DNA from: Rhodocyclaceae bacterium
GTDB taxonomy: Bacteria > Pseudomonadota > Gammaproteobacteria > Burkholderiales > Rhodocyclaceae
Length of the DNA: 64,000 bases
NCBI GenBank assembly: GCA_030681195.1
Contig: JAUXXJ010000045.1
Span: 339,023-403,022 of the forward strand
Reading direction: 5' to 3'
Position 1 is the stretch's first letter. The number at the start of each line of letters is the position of its first letter. Under the pieces are notes generated by a model, which was not told the DNA's origin, did not search any database, and saw only the letters and a list, made by a program, of their open reading frames with translations. Positions 45,463-55,341 of this stretch are shown piece after piece. The position numbers were made by a program, and so were the translations under genes.

Positions 45463-47046
45463 TCAGTGAGTGGTTTGCTGTTCCTGGTCGCGAATCAGCT
45501 TCACGTCCATGGCGTCGACCAGTGCCTGCCATGACGCATTGATGATGTCGGTGGAGACGCCGATGGTCGTCCAGCTATCCGTGCCGTCGGTCGATTCGAT
45601 CAGCACGCGCACCTTGGCGGCCGAGGCTTGATCCGAGTCAAGCACGCGCACTTTGTAGTCGGTCAAACGAATCGCGCCGATGGCCGGGTAGAGGCGTTCG
45701 AGCGCCTTGCGCGCGGCCTTGTCGAGCGCATTCACCGGGCCATCGCCCTCCGCGACGGTGAGCACTTCCTGATCGCCGACACGCACCTTGATGATCACCG
45801 ACGAGTTCACCTGATTGACGGCCGGTTCGTTGGTGATGACCTTGAATTCGACCAGCTCGAAGAAGGGCGTGTAGCGGCCGAGCATCTTGCGCACCACTAA
45901 GTCAAAAGAGCTCTCGGCGGCCTCGAACTGATAGCCCTCGTGTTCGAGTTCCTTGAGGCGGTCGATGATCTTCTTCGTCTCGGGCGAATCCTTGGTCAGC
46001 GTCGGGTCGATGGCATTGATGCGCGCCAGCAGCGTACTGCGTCCGGCGACTTCCGACATCAGCACGCGGCGGCTGTTACCGACCAGCTCGGGGTTGATAT
46101 GCTCGTAGGAGATCGGGTTCTTCACCACCGCGTCGATGTGCATGCCGCCCTTGTGGGCGAAGGCGTGACCACCGACGTAAGGCGCTTTTTCATTCAGTGG
46201 CAGGTTGGCGATTTCGCTGACCGAACGGGCAACGTTGGTCAGATGACGCATCGCCTCGGCGGGAATGCACTCAAAGCCGAGTTTATGTTGCAGGTTCGGG
46301 ATGATCGAGCAGAGATTGGCATTGCCGCAGCGTTCGCCCAGGCCATTGATGGTGCCCTGTACCTGCGTCGCCCCGGCCTGCACGGCGCGGATCGAATTGG
46401 CCACGGCCATCTCGCTGTCGTTGTGACAGTGAATGCCAACGGCGGTGTTGGGAAACTGCGCGCAGACGGTACGGGTGATCTCGAAAATCTCGTCGGGGAA
46501 GGAGCCGCCGTTGGTATCGCACAGGCACAGGCAGTTGGCGCCCGCTTCGGCGGCGGCGGCGAGCGTCTTCAGCGCATAGTCGGCGTTGTCCTTGTAGCCA
46601 TCAAAGAAATGTTCGGCATCAAAGACGACTTCCTTGCCGTGCTGCTTCAGGTACTTGATGGTGTCGCCAATCATGCGCAGGTTTTCATCGAGCGTGGTGC
46701 GCAGGATTTCGAGGGCCTGGTAGTCCCAGCTCTTGCCGAAAATCGCCACCGCTGGCGTGTTGGCCTTGAGCAGCGATTGCAGGTTGGCGTCGTCCGAAAC
46801 GCGGATGCCGACCTTGCGCGTGGCGCCGAAGGCAATCATCTTCGCGTGGGCCAGCTTCAGGGTGGCAGCGCGGGTGAAGAACGCCAGATCCTTCGGGTTC
46901 GAGCCGGGATTGCCGGCCTCGATGTAGGCGACCCCCAGTGCATCAAGACGCTCGACGATCTTGAGCTTGTCCTCGACGGAATAGGAAATGCCCTGCGCTT
47001 GGGCGCCGTCCCGCAGGGTGGAGTCGTAAATGAAGATTTTCGTCAT
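45463..47046 (-). CDS. cimA: Citramalate synthase
   Basis: 527 residues. HMGL-like domain with [20 protein letters not shown] near the N-terminus, [35 protein letters not shown], and a C-terminal LeuA-type allosteric domain. The sequence pattern fits the CimA-type subfamily, which condenses pyruvate and acetyl-CoA for isoleucine synthesis; adjacency to leuCD supports this. A divergent 2-isopropylmalate synthase cannot be excluded. The ATG at 47046 is preferred to one seven codons upstream. Confidence 0.87.
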   Translation of the reverse strand: MTKIFIYDSTLRDGAQAQGISYSVEDKLKIVERLDALGVAYIEAGNPGSNPKDLAFFTRAATLKLAHAKMIAFGATRKVGIRVSDDANLQSLLKANTPAVAIFGKSWDYQALEILRTTLDENLRMIGDTIKYLKQHGKEVVFDAEHFFDGYKDNADYALKTLAAAAEAGANCLCLCDTNGGSFPDEIFEITRTVCAQFPNTAVGIHCHNDSEMAVANSIRAVQAGATQVQGTINGLGERCGNANLCSIIPNLQHKLGFECIPAEAMRHLTNVARSVSEIANLPLNEKAPYVGGHAFAHKGGMHIDAVVKNPISYEHINPELVGNSRRVLMSEVAGRSTLLARINAIDPTLTKDSPETKKIIDRLKELEHEGYQFEAAESSFDLVVRKMLGRYTPFFELVEFKVITNEPAVNQVNSSVIIKVRVGDQEVLTVAEGDGPVNALDKAARKALERLYPAIGAIRLTDYKVRVLDSDQASAAKVRVLIESTDGTDSWTTIGVSTDIINASWQALVDAMDVKLIRDQEQQTTH

Positions 47047-47153
47047 GAAATCAGAGAGAATGCTCATATAGATGGCATTCTACCGGTTGTACCAGAGGTC
47101 GCCTCACCGAGAACCGCTCGGCGAGCGGCTTTCGATGCAGCCTACTGTGACCC

Positions 47154-47999
47154 ATGAATCCGCAAGCGATCGATTACAAGAACATCCCCGTTCAGGCCGA
47201 CATCATCTCCGGCATCATTCGTCTCGACCCGGAAGCGAACAACTGTTTTCGCGATCTCGACAGTTTCGTCCGCTCCGATCAGGGCGTGGCCACCCTTGTG
47301 CTGCGTGTGGTCAACTCGCCGCTGTATAGCCGGGGCCGCCAGATTGCGACGATTCCCATCGCCATCAGCGTGTTGGGCTTCAATGTCGTGCGTTCGCTGG
47401 CCATGCTGGCTTTTAGTCGCTCGCTGTTCTCCAAATCGCGTGACCCGGCATTCCGTCTGCACATCTGGCAGCATTCGCTGCTAACGGCGATTGCTGGCCG
47501 CAACATCTGCCATGCCCTCGGCGGGGGCAAGGAAAAAGACGAAGCCTTTATCGCCGGCCTGATGCACGACATGGGGGCGGTACTGATGTTTACCCATGAC
47601 CATGATCGTTATCGGCAGGTGATGGACCTGATGCAGACGCAGGGCGTTGATACCTCCGCCGCTGAGCAGCAGGTGTTCGGCTTCAATCGTTTCGATGTTG
47701 GTCGCGAAGCGGTCAGCCAATGGAAATTGCCGGCGCGTTTTGCTGATTTTATGGGGGCGGACACGGCTGCTGCTGCCGGGAACCTGGTCGCAGACCGGGT
47801 CTGGCGCAGCCTTGCCGCCGCCAACTGCCTGATCGAGGGCGTTGGGATTGGCAGCGTGCCGATTGACGATGTGGCCATGCGCAAGGCGGCCCTGTTGCGT
47901 TACGAGATCGACGAGACGCTGTGCGATGAGTGGCTGCAGCCGGGCTATGTCGACAGCCTCAAGGAAGATGACACCTACCAGCTCTGCGCCAATCTCTGA
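47154..47999 (+). CDS. HDOD-domain signalling protein
   Basis: 281 residues, HDOD over most of the length: DLDSFVRSDQGVATLVLRVV near residue 40, NSPLYS, ISVLGFNVVRSLAML, and GLMHDMGAVLMF near residue 137. HDOD proteins are regulatory relatives of HD phosphohydrolases, usually catalytically inactive. The gene is followed one base after its stop by a nucleotide cyclase gene. Confidence 0.9.
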   Translation: MNPQAIDYKNIPVQADIISGIIRLDPEANNCFRDLDSFVRSDQGVATLVLRVVNSPLYSRGRQIATIPIAISVLGFNVVRSLAMLAFSRSLFSKSRDPAFRLHIWQHSLLTAIAGRNICHALGGGKEKDEAFIAGLMHDMGAVLMFTHDHDRYRQVMDLMQTQGVDTSAAEQQVFGFNRFDVGREAVSQWKLPARFADFMGADTAAAAGNLVADRVWRSLAAANCLIEGVGIGSVPIDDVAMRKAALLRYEIDETLCDEWLQPGYVDSLKEDDTYQLCANL

Positions 48000-48000
48000 C

Positions 48001-49548
48001 GTGGTCATCCTCCACGCGCTCGATCACGCACGCTGGGAGGAAGTGCAGGCCGCCCTGCGGTCGGCTTTTGCAGCGCGCGGGCTGGATGCCGCGCTAGCAC
48101 CGACCATCCGCATCCTCCACGACTTGCTCGATGCGGCGATTCGCCAGATGCACCTCAAGGTGTTTCGCCACATCATGGAATCGGAGGTGGGCTTGCCCTT
48201 CGATGGCGACGATGCGCAACTGGAGCCGCTCTACCATGCCGAGTTGAGCGAGCATGGAGCGAACAACATCGCCAATGCCTGTCGACTGCGCGGCTGGCAG
48301 GCTGCGATTCACCTGCCAGCGGCCAGTGATGCCGCGCTGGCCATCCTTGAGCTGCCCTTCATCCTGCCACGCGCGGCCTGCCGCAACATCCGTCTGATCG
48401 AAGCGCTCGGATTCGAGCTGGTGATCGAGGCACAAGACGATACGTGCCGGATCATCCTGCGCAACGGCGTGGCCACGCGCATGTCGCCCGCCCCGGCGTT
48501 ACCGCTGTCGCTGGAAGAAACGCTGGCCAGCACCGCACAGATCAGCGAGCAGCTGGGTTATGCCGTGGCGCGCTTTTCGGCCGCAGGCGATTTGCTGGCG
48601 GCGTCGCCGTCCCTGCGGGCACTGCTGACACCGGCGGATGCGATTCCGCTGTCCTTTCGCAACGAGGTCATCTGGGGGCTGGCGCTGGCAGAGGGCAATG
48701 GCGCTTTCGAGAACTACCGTATCCGCTTGCAGTCGGGGGGGGCGACCACGCAGTCGACTCTCTACAACGTCAGCGGATTTCGCGCCGCAGACGGCACCAT
48801 TCATTCACTCTGGCAGATCGTCTCCCATGTTGAAGGCGGCACGCAGTTGTCTCAGGGGGCCATCTTGAGCGAAGTGCGCATCAGCAACATTACGCGCAAC
48901 TACGTGCCCCAACTGGTGGAACACAAGGCGCGTGAAGCGGTACGCCTGGGCAAGACGGCCCTGAGCAATGAAGAGCGGCCGGTGGCCGTGCTGTTTTGCG
49001 ATATCGTCGGCTTTACCGCCTACGTCGAGAGCAATGCCAGTGGCGAGTCGATTATCGACACACTCAATACCATCCTGCGCCGGGTTTCCGTCGCGGTGAA
49101 GAACAACCGTGGGTACATCGACAAGTTCATGGGGGATGCGATCATGGCCTTGTTCGATGATCCGGCCGACGCTGTGCTCGCCGCCATTGACATGCAAAGC
49201 CATTCGGACGACATCAATACCCTGCGATCCTTGGCAGGCCAGCAGGTGCTGCAATTGCGCATCGGCATTCATTGGGGCGAAGTGGTGATCGGCAATGTCG
49301 GTACGGCCGAACGGCTCGATTGGACCGCCATTGGTGATGTCGTCAATACCGCCGCGCGTATCGAGAAGGCCTGCCCGCCCGGCGGCGTCTTGATCAGCCA
49401 GGGGACGCGTCAGGCAATCGATAAGGCCGGGCCAGGCCGCTTTGCCTATGGCGAGATGTTAGGATTACATGTGAAGGGCAAGCGTGATGCCCTGATGGTG
49501 TGCGGTGTGCGCCTGCCTGCCGTGTCGCCAGTGCCGACCTTTTCTTGA
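48001..49548 (+). CDS. Class III adenylate/guanylate cyclase
   Basis: About 515 residues, apparently soluble. The C-terminal cyclase domain from about residue 320 has both metal aspartates (VLFCDIVGFTAYVES; KFMGDAIMALF) and the transition-state Asn/Arg in AIGDVVNTAARIEK. The N-terminal 300 residues include a possible PAS-like part (EQLGYAVARFSAAGDLLAAS). The start is taken as the GTG at 48001, one base after the HDOD stop; the open frame continues further up inside the HDOD gene. The 3' end carries a weak repeat copy. Confidence 0.9.
   Translation: MVILHALDHARWEEVQAALRSAFAARGLDAALAPTIRILHDLLDAAIRQMHLKVFRHIMESEVGLPFDGDDAQLEPLYHAELSEHGANNIANACRLRGWQAAIHLPAASDAALAILELPFILPRAACRNIRLIEALGFELVIEAQDDTCRIILRNGVATRMSPAPALPLSLEETLASTAQISEQLGYAVARFSAAGDLLAASPSLRALLTPADAIPLSFRNEVIWGLALAEGNGAFENYRIRLQSGGATTQSTLYNVSGFRAADGTIHSLWQIVSHVEGGTQLSQGAILSEVRISNITRNYVPQLVEHKAREAVRLGKTALSNEERPVAVLFCDIVGFTAYVESNASGESIIDTLNTILRRVSVAVKNNRGYIDKFMGDAIMALFDDPADAVLAAIDMQSHSDDINTLRSLAGQQVLQLRIGIHWGEVVIGNVGTAERLDWTAIGDVVNTAARIEKACPPGGVLISQGTRQAIDKAGPGRFAYGEMLGLHVKGKRDALMVCGVRLPAVSPVPTFS
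49519..49543 (-). repeat. Dispersed 24-bp repeat, copy 12 (weak)
   Basis: GCCGTGTCGCCAGTGCCGAC then CTTTT: one substitution and a one-base insertion relative to the consensus, at the end of the cyclase gene (read as PAVSPVPTF). Probably a decayed copy. Confidence 0.45.
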
Positions 49549-49558
49549 AGATTTCAAC

Positions 49559-50014
49559 ATGACATTCAACGTAGCCGATGTGCTCGACGGACTCGAGCTT
49601 TTTCAGGAGTTCTCTTATCCCGAACTCAAGCTGATTGGTCGCTTTCTGACCAAGGTCGAGAAGAAACAGGGCGCGGTGGTGTTTGCCGAAGGTGACCCCG
49701 GTGACTACATTCTGATTCTTGCCGAGGGCCGGCTGTCGATCTTCAAGGGGGGCGAGCATGGCAGCCACCTACTGTGCCACGAGGGTCGCGGGCGCATTGT
49801 CGGCGAAATGGCGCTACTGGACCGCGAGCGGCGTTCGGCCACCTGCATGGCCGATACGGATTGCACGATGCTGACCCTCAACGATGTCGGCCTGCGGCAA
49901 ATGGCGGACGAAGCCCCGTTGCTGGCCTATCGCTTCATGTTCAACCTGGCGAAGTTGCTGTCACGGCGGCTGCGGCGTACCTCGGGCATGTTGGTCGAGT
50001 ACCTGTCGGTTTAG
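49559..50014 (+). CDS. Cyclic nucleotide-binding (Crp-like sensor) domain protein
   Basis: 151 residues that are essentially a single cNMP-binding domain: GAVVFAEGDPGDYILILAEG near residue 39 and the phosphate-binding cassette GRIVGEMALLDRERRSATC near residue 80. The DNA-binding domain of Crp is absent; only a basic helix (KLLSRRLRRTS) follows. The start is the ATG 11 bases after the cyclase stop. Presumably senses the cyclic nucleotide made by the upstream enzyme. Confidence 0.9.
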   Translation: MTFNVADVLDGLELFQEFSYPELKLIGRFLTKVEKKQGAVVFAEGDPGDYILILAEGRLSIFKGGEHGSHLLCHEGRGRIVGEMALLDRERRSATCMADTDCTMLTLNDVGLRQMADEAPLLAYRFMFNLAKLLSRRLRRTSGMLVEYLSV

Positions 50015-50089
50015 CACTGTTCCGAGCAACCGGCCTTCCGGGCCGTTGTTCAGCCGTTTGCCCGTGCCGCCTTCGGGCAAACTGGCGGC

Positions 50090-50431
50090 ATGACCCAGAT
50101 ACAGAAACTTGGTTTCCAGATGCAAGCGGCACTGACGGCAGACGTACCCGCCGAGCTGGTCGCCCTTGTCACCACAACCCAGCATGCCGGGCGGCTGCAG
50201 ACCCTGTTTCGCGAGTCCTCCCAGCGTCTGTTGCGCACCCATCAGGAAGCGCAGGCAAGGCCCCAGTCGACGTTGGCCCAGTTCGAACGGCAGCGCAGCA
50301 AGGCGCTGCTGGATCTGGTGCGGGCGCGCATGGCCATTGCTGGCTGCCGCAAACCGGGTGTGGACAAGATGATGGCGCTGCTGGGGACGACCAGCCTGCG
50401 CAAGGTCGTCGACCTGCGCCGGGTCGCCTGA
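50090..50431 (+). CDS. Hypothetical helical protein
   Basis: 113 residues, predicted helical, without signal or membrane segment (QRLLRTHQEAQARPQSTLAQ, RSKALLDLVRARMAIAGCRK). I know no family. It is supported by coding-like third-position GC, its position between two real genes and the absence of a better frame. It is convergent with ubiB, five bases apart. Confidence 0.5.
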   Translation: MTQIQKLGFQMQAALTADVPAELVALVTTTQHAGRLQTLFRESSQRLLRTHQEAQARPQSTLAQFERQRSKALLDLVRARMAIAGCRKPGVDKMMALLGTTSLRKVVDLRRVA

Positions 50432-50435
50432 TTTC

Positions 50436-51989
50436 CTAGAACAGAGGCAGGGCAGCAACCAGCAGTGCCAACGCCGCCAGCAGGATGGCCGAGAGAGCCA
50501 GTTGCCGGTTGCGGGTCGCTGCTTCGCGCAGTCGGGCAATTTCTTCGGCAGCGGTTTCGCGGGCATTGGCCTGGGTCAATGCCTGATGGGCGAGGCGCGG
50601 CAGTTGCGGCAGCAGCGTGGCCCATTGTGGCCCCTCGCGTTTGACGTGATTGAGCAGTCCGCGCCAGCCAGCCTGTTCGTGCATCCAGCGCTCGAGGAAG
50701 GGCTTGGCGGTTTGCCACAGATCGAGGTCGGGATCGAGCTGGCGGCCGAGACCCTCGATGTTGAGCAGGGTTTTCTGCAACAACACCAGTTGCGGCTGGA
50801 TCTCGACATTGAAACGCCGCGAGGTTTGGAACAGGCGCAGCAGTACCTTGCCGAAGGAAATCTCTTTCAGCGGACGATCGAAGATCGGTTCGCAGACGGC
50901 ACGTACGGCGGATTCGAGTTCATCAACCCGGGTGTCCTTCGGCGCCCAGCCGGATTCGATGTGGGCTTCGGCAACGCGCTTGTAGTCGCGCTGGAAGAAG
51001 GCCAGGAAGTTGATCGCCAGATAATTCTTGTCGGTCTCGGTGAGCGTGCCGACAATGCCGAAGTCGAGGGCAATGTAGCGGTTGAACGTCGCCGGATCGT
51101 CCGAGACGAGAATGTTGCCGGGGTGCATGTCGGCATGGAAAAAACCGTCGCGAAATACCTGGGTGAAGAATACCTCGACGCCAGCGCGTGATAGCGCCTT
51201 GAGGTCGATGCCGGCGGCGCGCATGCGCTCGATCTGGCCCATCGGCAGACCATGCATGCGCTCCATGGTCATCACCGAATGGGTGCAGTAATCCCAATGC
51301 ACTTCGGGCACCAGCAGCAGGGTCGAGTGGGTGAAATTGCGCCGCAACTGCGAGCAGTTGGAGGCTTCGCGCATCAGGTCGAGCTCGTCGCCGAGATGCT
51401 TGGCAAACTCGGCAACCACTTCGCGTGGCTTGAGACGCTTGCCATCCGACCAGAAGCGTTCGAGCAGGCCGGCGAAGGTGTCGAGCAGGGCGATGTCGTG
51501 GGCGATCACGGGCGCAATACCGGGGCGCAGCACCTTGACAGCGACTTCGCGGCTGCCATGCTCGGCGCGCAGGGTGGCAAAGTGAACTTGCGCCACGGAG
51601 GCCGAGGCGACCGGCTCGCGCTCAAAGCTGTCAAAGATGGCGGCAAGCGGCTGACCAAAACTGGCCTCGATTTCAGCAATCGCCTGATCGGCCGGGTAGG
51701 GTGGCACGCGATCCTGCAACAGGGCCAGTTCGTCGGCAAGGTCAGCGGGCAGCAGGTCGCGGCGTGTCGAGAGTACCTGGCCGAACTTGACGAAAATCGG
51801 CCCGAGCGCTTCAAGCGCCCGCCGCAAACGTACGGCCCGCGAGGCGGAGAGGTCGCGCCAAAATAGCAGTCGATTGACGAGGCCGAGAGGCCAGGCGAGG
51901 CGGCAGTCGGGATCGTGTTCAACGATCAGGCGGTCGAGTCCGAAGGTCAGGCCGACGCGGACGATTTTGGCGAGGCGGAAAAGGCGCAC
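50436..51989 (-). CDS. ubiB: Ubiquinone biosynthesis accessory kinase-like protein UbiB
   Basis: 517 residues. ABC1/ADCK atypical kinase fold with [20 protein letters not shown] near residue 70, the Ala-rich [12 protein letters not shown] loop, KVLRPGI, and [11 protein letters not shown]; two C-terminal hydrophobic stretches ([20 protein letters not shown]) anchor it. Needed for aerobic ubiquinone synthesis. Confidence 0.95.
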   Translation of the reverse strand: MRLFRLAKIVRVGLTFGLDRLIVEHDPDCRLAWPLGLVNRLLFWRDLSASRAVRLRRALEALGPIFVKFGQVLSTRRDLLPADLADELALLQDRVPPYPADQAIAEIEASFGQPLAAIFDSFEREPVASASVAQVHFATLRAEHGSREVAVKVLRPGIAPVIAHDIALLDTFAGLLERFWSDGKRLKPREVVAEFAKHLGDELDLMREASNCSQLRRNFTHSTLLLVPEVHWDYCTHSVMTMERMHGLPMGQIERMRAAGIDLKALSRAGVEVFFTQVFRDGFFHADMHPGNILVSDDPATFNRYIALDFGIVGTLTETDKNYLAINFLAFFQRDYKRVAEAHIESGWAPKDTRVDELESAVRAVCEPIFDRPLKEISFGKVLLRLFQTSRRFNVEIQPQLVLLQKTLLNIEGLGRQLDPDLDLWQTAKPFLERWMHEQAGWRGLLNHVKREGPQWATLLPQLPRLAHQALTQANARETAAEEIARLREAATRNRQLALSAILLAALALLVAALPLF

Positions 51990-52123
51990 GATGTCAGGAA
52001 AACTTGGAGAGCGCGCACTTTAACATTGAACCGCCAGCAACTTTTCTGTCCCGCCCTTGCTAATACCTATTCAACAAGCGTGCGGCACTGCGCATTGCCA
52101 CGGACAGCATCGTACTGGCTTGT

Positions 52124-52408
52124 ATGACCGCTCCGCTCGCCTGGTATCTGGCGACAGAAAACGCCGAAGACGAAGTCGTGGCACTGGCCATGGAAGAATC
52201 GAATCGCTTTCTGCACCACTTCGATGCGGTCGATATGACCGGGCCGGCGGCAGCAGAACATGCCAGGGAAGCCGCTGAAACCATCGCCGGCGGCATCTTC
52301 GATATTGCAGAAATTGCCAACGAAATCCGCGAGCATTTGCAGGACAGCACGGAGGCCACGGCACGAACACTGCTGGAAGCACGCATCCGCCTGCATTTCG
52401 AGAGGTAG
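52124..52408 (+). CDS. Hypothetical acidic helical protein
   Basis: 94 residues, acidic and alanine-rich (GPAAAEHAREAAETIAGGIF, EIANEIREHLQDSTEATART), with no signal peptide. No known family recognised and no clear SD. It lies between ubiB (divergent) and a histidine kinase gene (convergent). Support is the length of the open frame and codon bias only. Confidence 0.5.
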   Translation: MTAPLAWYLATENAEDEVVALAMEESNRFLHHFDAVDMTGPAAAEHAREAAETIAGGIFDIAEIANEIREHLQDSTEATARTLLEARIRLHFER

Positions 52409-52435
52409 CGATAAGCTTATCCACTGCCCGCGCCA

Positions 52436-53797
52436 TTAGCGCGTCGCGGGCAATGTCAGGGTTGCCTGCAAGCCGCCCAGCGGGGAATCCGTCAGCGCCA
52501 GTTGTCCACCATACATGTGCGCCAGATCGTCGACGATGGCGAGTCCCAGGCCCGTGCCGGGCACCTGCTCATCGGCGCGGACGCCGCGGCGGAGGATGGT
52601 TTCCCGCTGCTCTGTAGCGACGCCCTTGCCATCGTCGTCGACCGAGACCCGCAGGCGGTCCTGCTCGACGTGAGCGCGGATCTCGATGCGGGATGTTGCC
52701 CACTTGCAGGCGTTGTCGATCAGGTTGCCGAGCATTTCCTGCAAATCGTGTTCCTCGCCGCGAAACGCCACGGGCGTTGCGAACGGCTGGACGATCAGTG
52801 CCAGATTGCGTCCGGCGTGAATGCGCCGCATGGTGCGCACCAGTCCCTTGATGACCGGCTGGAGCGGCGTACGCGCGCCGGGCAGGCGCACCGTGGCGGC
52901 GGCCTGGGCGCGCGCCAGGTGATAGTCCACCTGTTTGCGCGCCATTTCGACCTGCGTGGCCACCAGACGGGCTAGGTCCTCGTCCTTATTTTTCGCTGCA
53001 TCGGCGGCGTTGGCGAGCACGCTCAGGGGCGTCTTCAGTGCATGGGCGAGGTTGCCGGCCTGGGTGCGCGCGCGTTCGACGACTTCCGCGTTTTGCGTCA
53101 GCACACTGTTGAATTCGGTCACCAGCGGCATGATCTCGGTCGGGAAGCCGCCCTCCAGCTGCTGCGTCGCGCCGTCGCGCACGCGGCCGAGCGCGGCGTG
53201 CAGGCTGCGCAGCGGCGCCAGTCCGACGAGCACCTGCACCAGTGCCGCCAGCGCCAGTCCGAAGCCGAGGATGCCGAGCGCCAGCCAGAGTTCGCCATTG
53301 AAGCGGGCCACCGGTTCGATCATCAGGCTCTCGTCGGCGGCGACGATCAGGCGCAGCGGCAGGGCATCGATCTCGACGTGGCGCTCGATCAGGCGCAGCA
53401 TCTTTCCTTCCGGGCCGCTGGTCCGATGCTGATGCAGTTCTCCCGTGGCGGGTGTATCGGCAGGGACGGTCAGTATCTGATCCCACAGCGAACGCGAGCG
53501 CAGGACAGCGGCAGCCGCCGGAAAGTCGGCGCTGGCGCGACGGTCGATTTGCCAATAGAGGCCGGCAAACGGCTTGTTGAGGCGCGGATCGCTGGGCGGC
53601 AGCACCAGCATCGGCTGGCCTTGTTCATTGAGTGCCAACTGGGCGGTCAGTTGGTCGAGATGGGTTTGCAGTTCGGCATGAAACTGCGTCGCGACATGCT
53701 GCTGAAACAGCTTGCCGAGGCCCCATCCGGCGACGAGAATCGACGCGGCGATCCAGCACAAGGTGCCCAGCAGCAGGCGCAAACGCAGTGAGGTCAT
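52436..53797 (-). CDS. Sensor histidine kinase (QseC/PhoQ-like)
   Basis: 453 residues. Two membrane helices (LLLGTLCWIAASILVAGWGL near the start; LALGILGFGLALAALVQVLV near residue 160) flank a periplasmic domain. H-box NLAHALKTPLSVLANA, N-box NLIDNACKWA, G-boxes DDGKGV and GTGLGLAI. Start ATG overlaps the regulator stop (ATGA). A repeat copy falls in the periplasmic part. Probably senses a periplasmic or redox cue and controls the divergent cytochrome operon. Confidence 0.93.
   Translation of the reverse strand: MTSLRLRLLLGTLCWIAASILVAGWGLGKLFQQHVATQFHAELQTHLDQLTAQLALNEQGQPMLVLPPSDPRLNKPFAGLYWQIDRRASADFPAAAAVLRSRSLWDQILTVPADTPATGELHQHRTSGPEGKMLRLIERHVEIDALPLRLIVAADESLMIEPVARFNGELWLALGILGFGLALAALVQVLVGLAPLRSLHAALGRVRDGATQQLEGGFPTEIMPLVTEFNSVLTQNAEVVERARTQAGNLAHALKTPLSVLANAADAAKNKDEDLARLVATQVEMARKQVDYHLARAQAAATVRLPGARTPLQPVIKGLVRTMRRIHAGRNLALIVQPFATPVAFRGEEHDLQEMLGNLIDNACKWATSRIEIRAHVEQDRLRVSVDDDGKGVATEQRETILRRGVRADEQVPGTGLGLAIVDDLAHMYGGQLALTDSPLGGLQATLTLPATR
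53521..53544 (+). repeat. Dispersed 24-bp repeat, copy 13
   Basis: GAAAGTCGGCGCTGG then CGCGACGGT, antisense strand of the histidine kinase gene, read as RRASADFP in the periplasmic sensor domain. Confidence 0.87.
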
Positions 53798-54456
53798 TGC
53801 GGACGGGTAAGGCGGTAACCCAGGCCGCGCACGGTTTCGATCAGATCCGCAGGCAGTTTCTTGCGCAGGCGACCAATGAAGACTTCGACGGTGTTCGAGT
53901 CGCGATCGAAATCCTGCGCGTAGATGTGTTCGGTCAGGTCGCCGCGCGAAACGATCTCGCCCTGATGGTGCATCAGGTAGGCCAGTACGCGGTATTCGTG
54001 GCTGGTCAGCGTCAATGCACGGCCGTCCACGCTGGCGCGGCTGCTGCGGGTGTCGAGCGTCAGCGGGCCGCACACCAGCTCGGTGCTGGCATGCCCGCCG
54101 GCACGGCGAATCAGGGCGCGCAGACGCGCCAGCAACTCTTCCATGTGGAACGGCTTGGTGAGATAGTCGTCGGCCCCCGCGTCGATGCCGGCCACCTTTT
54201 CATGCCAGCTGTCGCGCGCGGTGAGGATCAGCACCGGCATCGTGCGCCCTGCGGCGCGCCACTTCTTCAGTACCGTGATGCCGTCCATCTGCGGCAGACC
54301 GACATCCAGAATCACGGCGTCGTAGGGTTCGGTGTTGCCCATGAAATGCGCATCGACGCCATTGCCGGCGACATCCGCGACATAGCCTGCCGTGTTCACG
54401 CCTTCGACCAGTTGCGCGGCCAGTGTCGGCTCGTCTTCCACCACCAGAATACGCAT
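53794..54456 (-). CDS. OmpR-family response regulator
   Basis: 220 residues. Receiver domain (MRILVVEDEPTLA; phospho-acceptor in VILDVGLPQMDG; LTKPFHMEELLAR) and C-terminal winged helix (LTLTSHEYRVLAYLMHHQGE; FIGRLRKKL). QseB/PmrA-like. It shares ATGA with the kinase and one base with the PepSY gene. Paired direct repeats in the divergent promoter region are likely targets. Confidence 0.95.
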   Translation of the reverse strand: MRILVVEDEPTLAAQLVEGVNTAGYVADVAGNGVDAHFMGNTEPYDAVILDVGLPQMDGITVLKKWRAAGRTMPVLILTARDSWHEKVAGIDAGADDYLTKPFHMEELLARLRALIRRAGGHASTELVCGPLTLDTRSSRASVDGRALTLTSHEYRVLAYLMHHQGEIVSRGDLTEHIYAQDFDRDSNTVEVFIGRLRKKLPADLIETVRGLGYRLTRPQ

Positions 54457-54791
54457 CAGCGCGGCCCCTTTTCCTTGCTGTCGAGAACGGCGCCATTGCG
54501 GGCGTTGATCTTGAGCTTGACCAAAACACCGCCGGTCTTCAGCAGCTTGATCTCGTAAATCCAGCCGCTGTCCTTGCGCTCCAGTTCGACTTCCATGATC
54601 TGCCCCGGATGATCGCGCTCGACCCGTTCGAGGATGGTGCGCAAGGGCAGTATTTCACCCGCCTCCAGCGCCTGGCGGGCGCGATCATGATCGTGCACGT
54701 CGCTGGCCACGCTTGCCCCGGCGCCAAACAAGGCCAGCGCCAGCGCGGTGGTCAGCGCCATGAATGATTTGTAGGTGCTTGTGTCCGACAT
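54456..54791 (-). CDS. PepSY-domain periplasmic protein
   Basis: 111 residues. Signal-like segment SFMALTTALALALFGAGASV, then a single PepSY domain (ARQALEAGEILPLRTILERV, MEVELERKDSGWIYEIKLL). PepSY proteins commonly accompany two-component systems and cytochrome operons of this type; their role is thought to be inhibitory or sensory. First gene of the operon, divergent from the SHP-type cytochrome. Confidence 0.9.
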   Translation of the reverse strand: MSDTSTYKSFMALTTALALALFGAGASVASDVHDHDRARQALEAGEILPLRTILERVERDHPGQIMEVELERKDSGWIYEIKLLKTGGVLVKLKINARNGAVLDSKEKGPR

Positions 54792-54836
54792 CGCGATCTC
54801 CGCACGTTTTCCAGTCTGTCTTCTAGCGCGTCGCGC

Positions 54837-54875
54837 CTGAACGCAGGATGAACGGCGGATTCAGCTTTCGTTCAG
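54837..54875. promoter_or_regulatory. Paired direct-repeat operators in divergent promoter region
   Basis: CTGAAC-N6-TGAAC (54837-54853) and, inverted, TTCAG-N6-TTCAG (54860-54875). Each pair has half-sites 11 bases apart, the layout bound by OmpR-family dimers. Located between the two-component operon and the cytochrome operon. Confidence 0.65.
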
Positions 54876-54926
54876 TTCGCCCGGCGCATAGTGCGTTCCA
54901 CAGACACATTATCGCAAGGAGAAACC

Positions 54927-55319
54927 ATGAAAAACGCAATTGCCATCACCCTCGCCATGCTGCTCAGCACGGCCAGCAGCGCCGGCCCGCGTGAAGATCA
55001 ACTGGCGCAGTATGCCGCAGCCACCAAGTCCGCAGGTTTTTCGGCCGCACGCGGACAAACCCTGCACACCCAGAATTTTGCCGGCGGCAAGCCCGATACG
55101 CCCGCCTGCACTTCCTGCCATGGCAAGGATGTGCGCGGTGCCGGTCGCACCCCGGTCGGCAAGGCCATCGAGGCCGTGGCAGTGTCGGTCACACCGACCC
55201 GATATACCGATCCGGCCAAGGTTGAAAAGTGGTTCAAGCGCAACTGCAATGAAGTGCTGGGACGTGAATGCACGCCGCAGGAAAAAGGCGACTGGCTCAC
55301 CTACATGATTGCCCAGTAA
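54927..55319 (+). CDS. SHP-type (DUF1924) oxygen-binding cytochrome c
   Basis: 130 residues. Signal peptide to about residue 19 (MLLSTASSAG). Haem site CTSCHGKDVRGAGRTPVGK and the C-terminal KRNCNEVLGRECTPQEKGDW, which carries the Asn ligand and paired Cys typical of sphaeroides haem protein (SHP). SHP binds O2 and NO when reduced and receives electrons from a dihaem cytochrome, here the next gene. Good SD (AAGGAG). Confidence 0.88.
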   Translation: MKNAIAITLAMLLSTASSAGPREDQLAQYAAATKSAGFSAARGQTLHTQNFAGGKPDTPACTSCHGKDVRGAGRTPVGKAIEAVAVSVTPTRYTDPAKVEKWFKRNCNEVLGRECTPQEKGDWLTYMIAQ

Positions 55320-55341
55320 GCCCAAATCAAAGGAGATTGCC

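Noticed and set aside
44000..47150. Leucine riboswitch or leader-peptide attenuator upstream of cimA or leuC
   Set aside because: The upstream gaps are short and I see no run of Leu/Ile codons with a following terminator.
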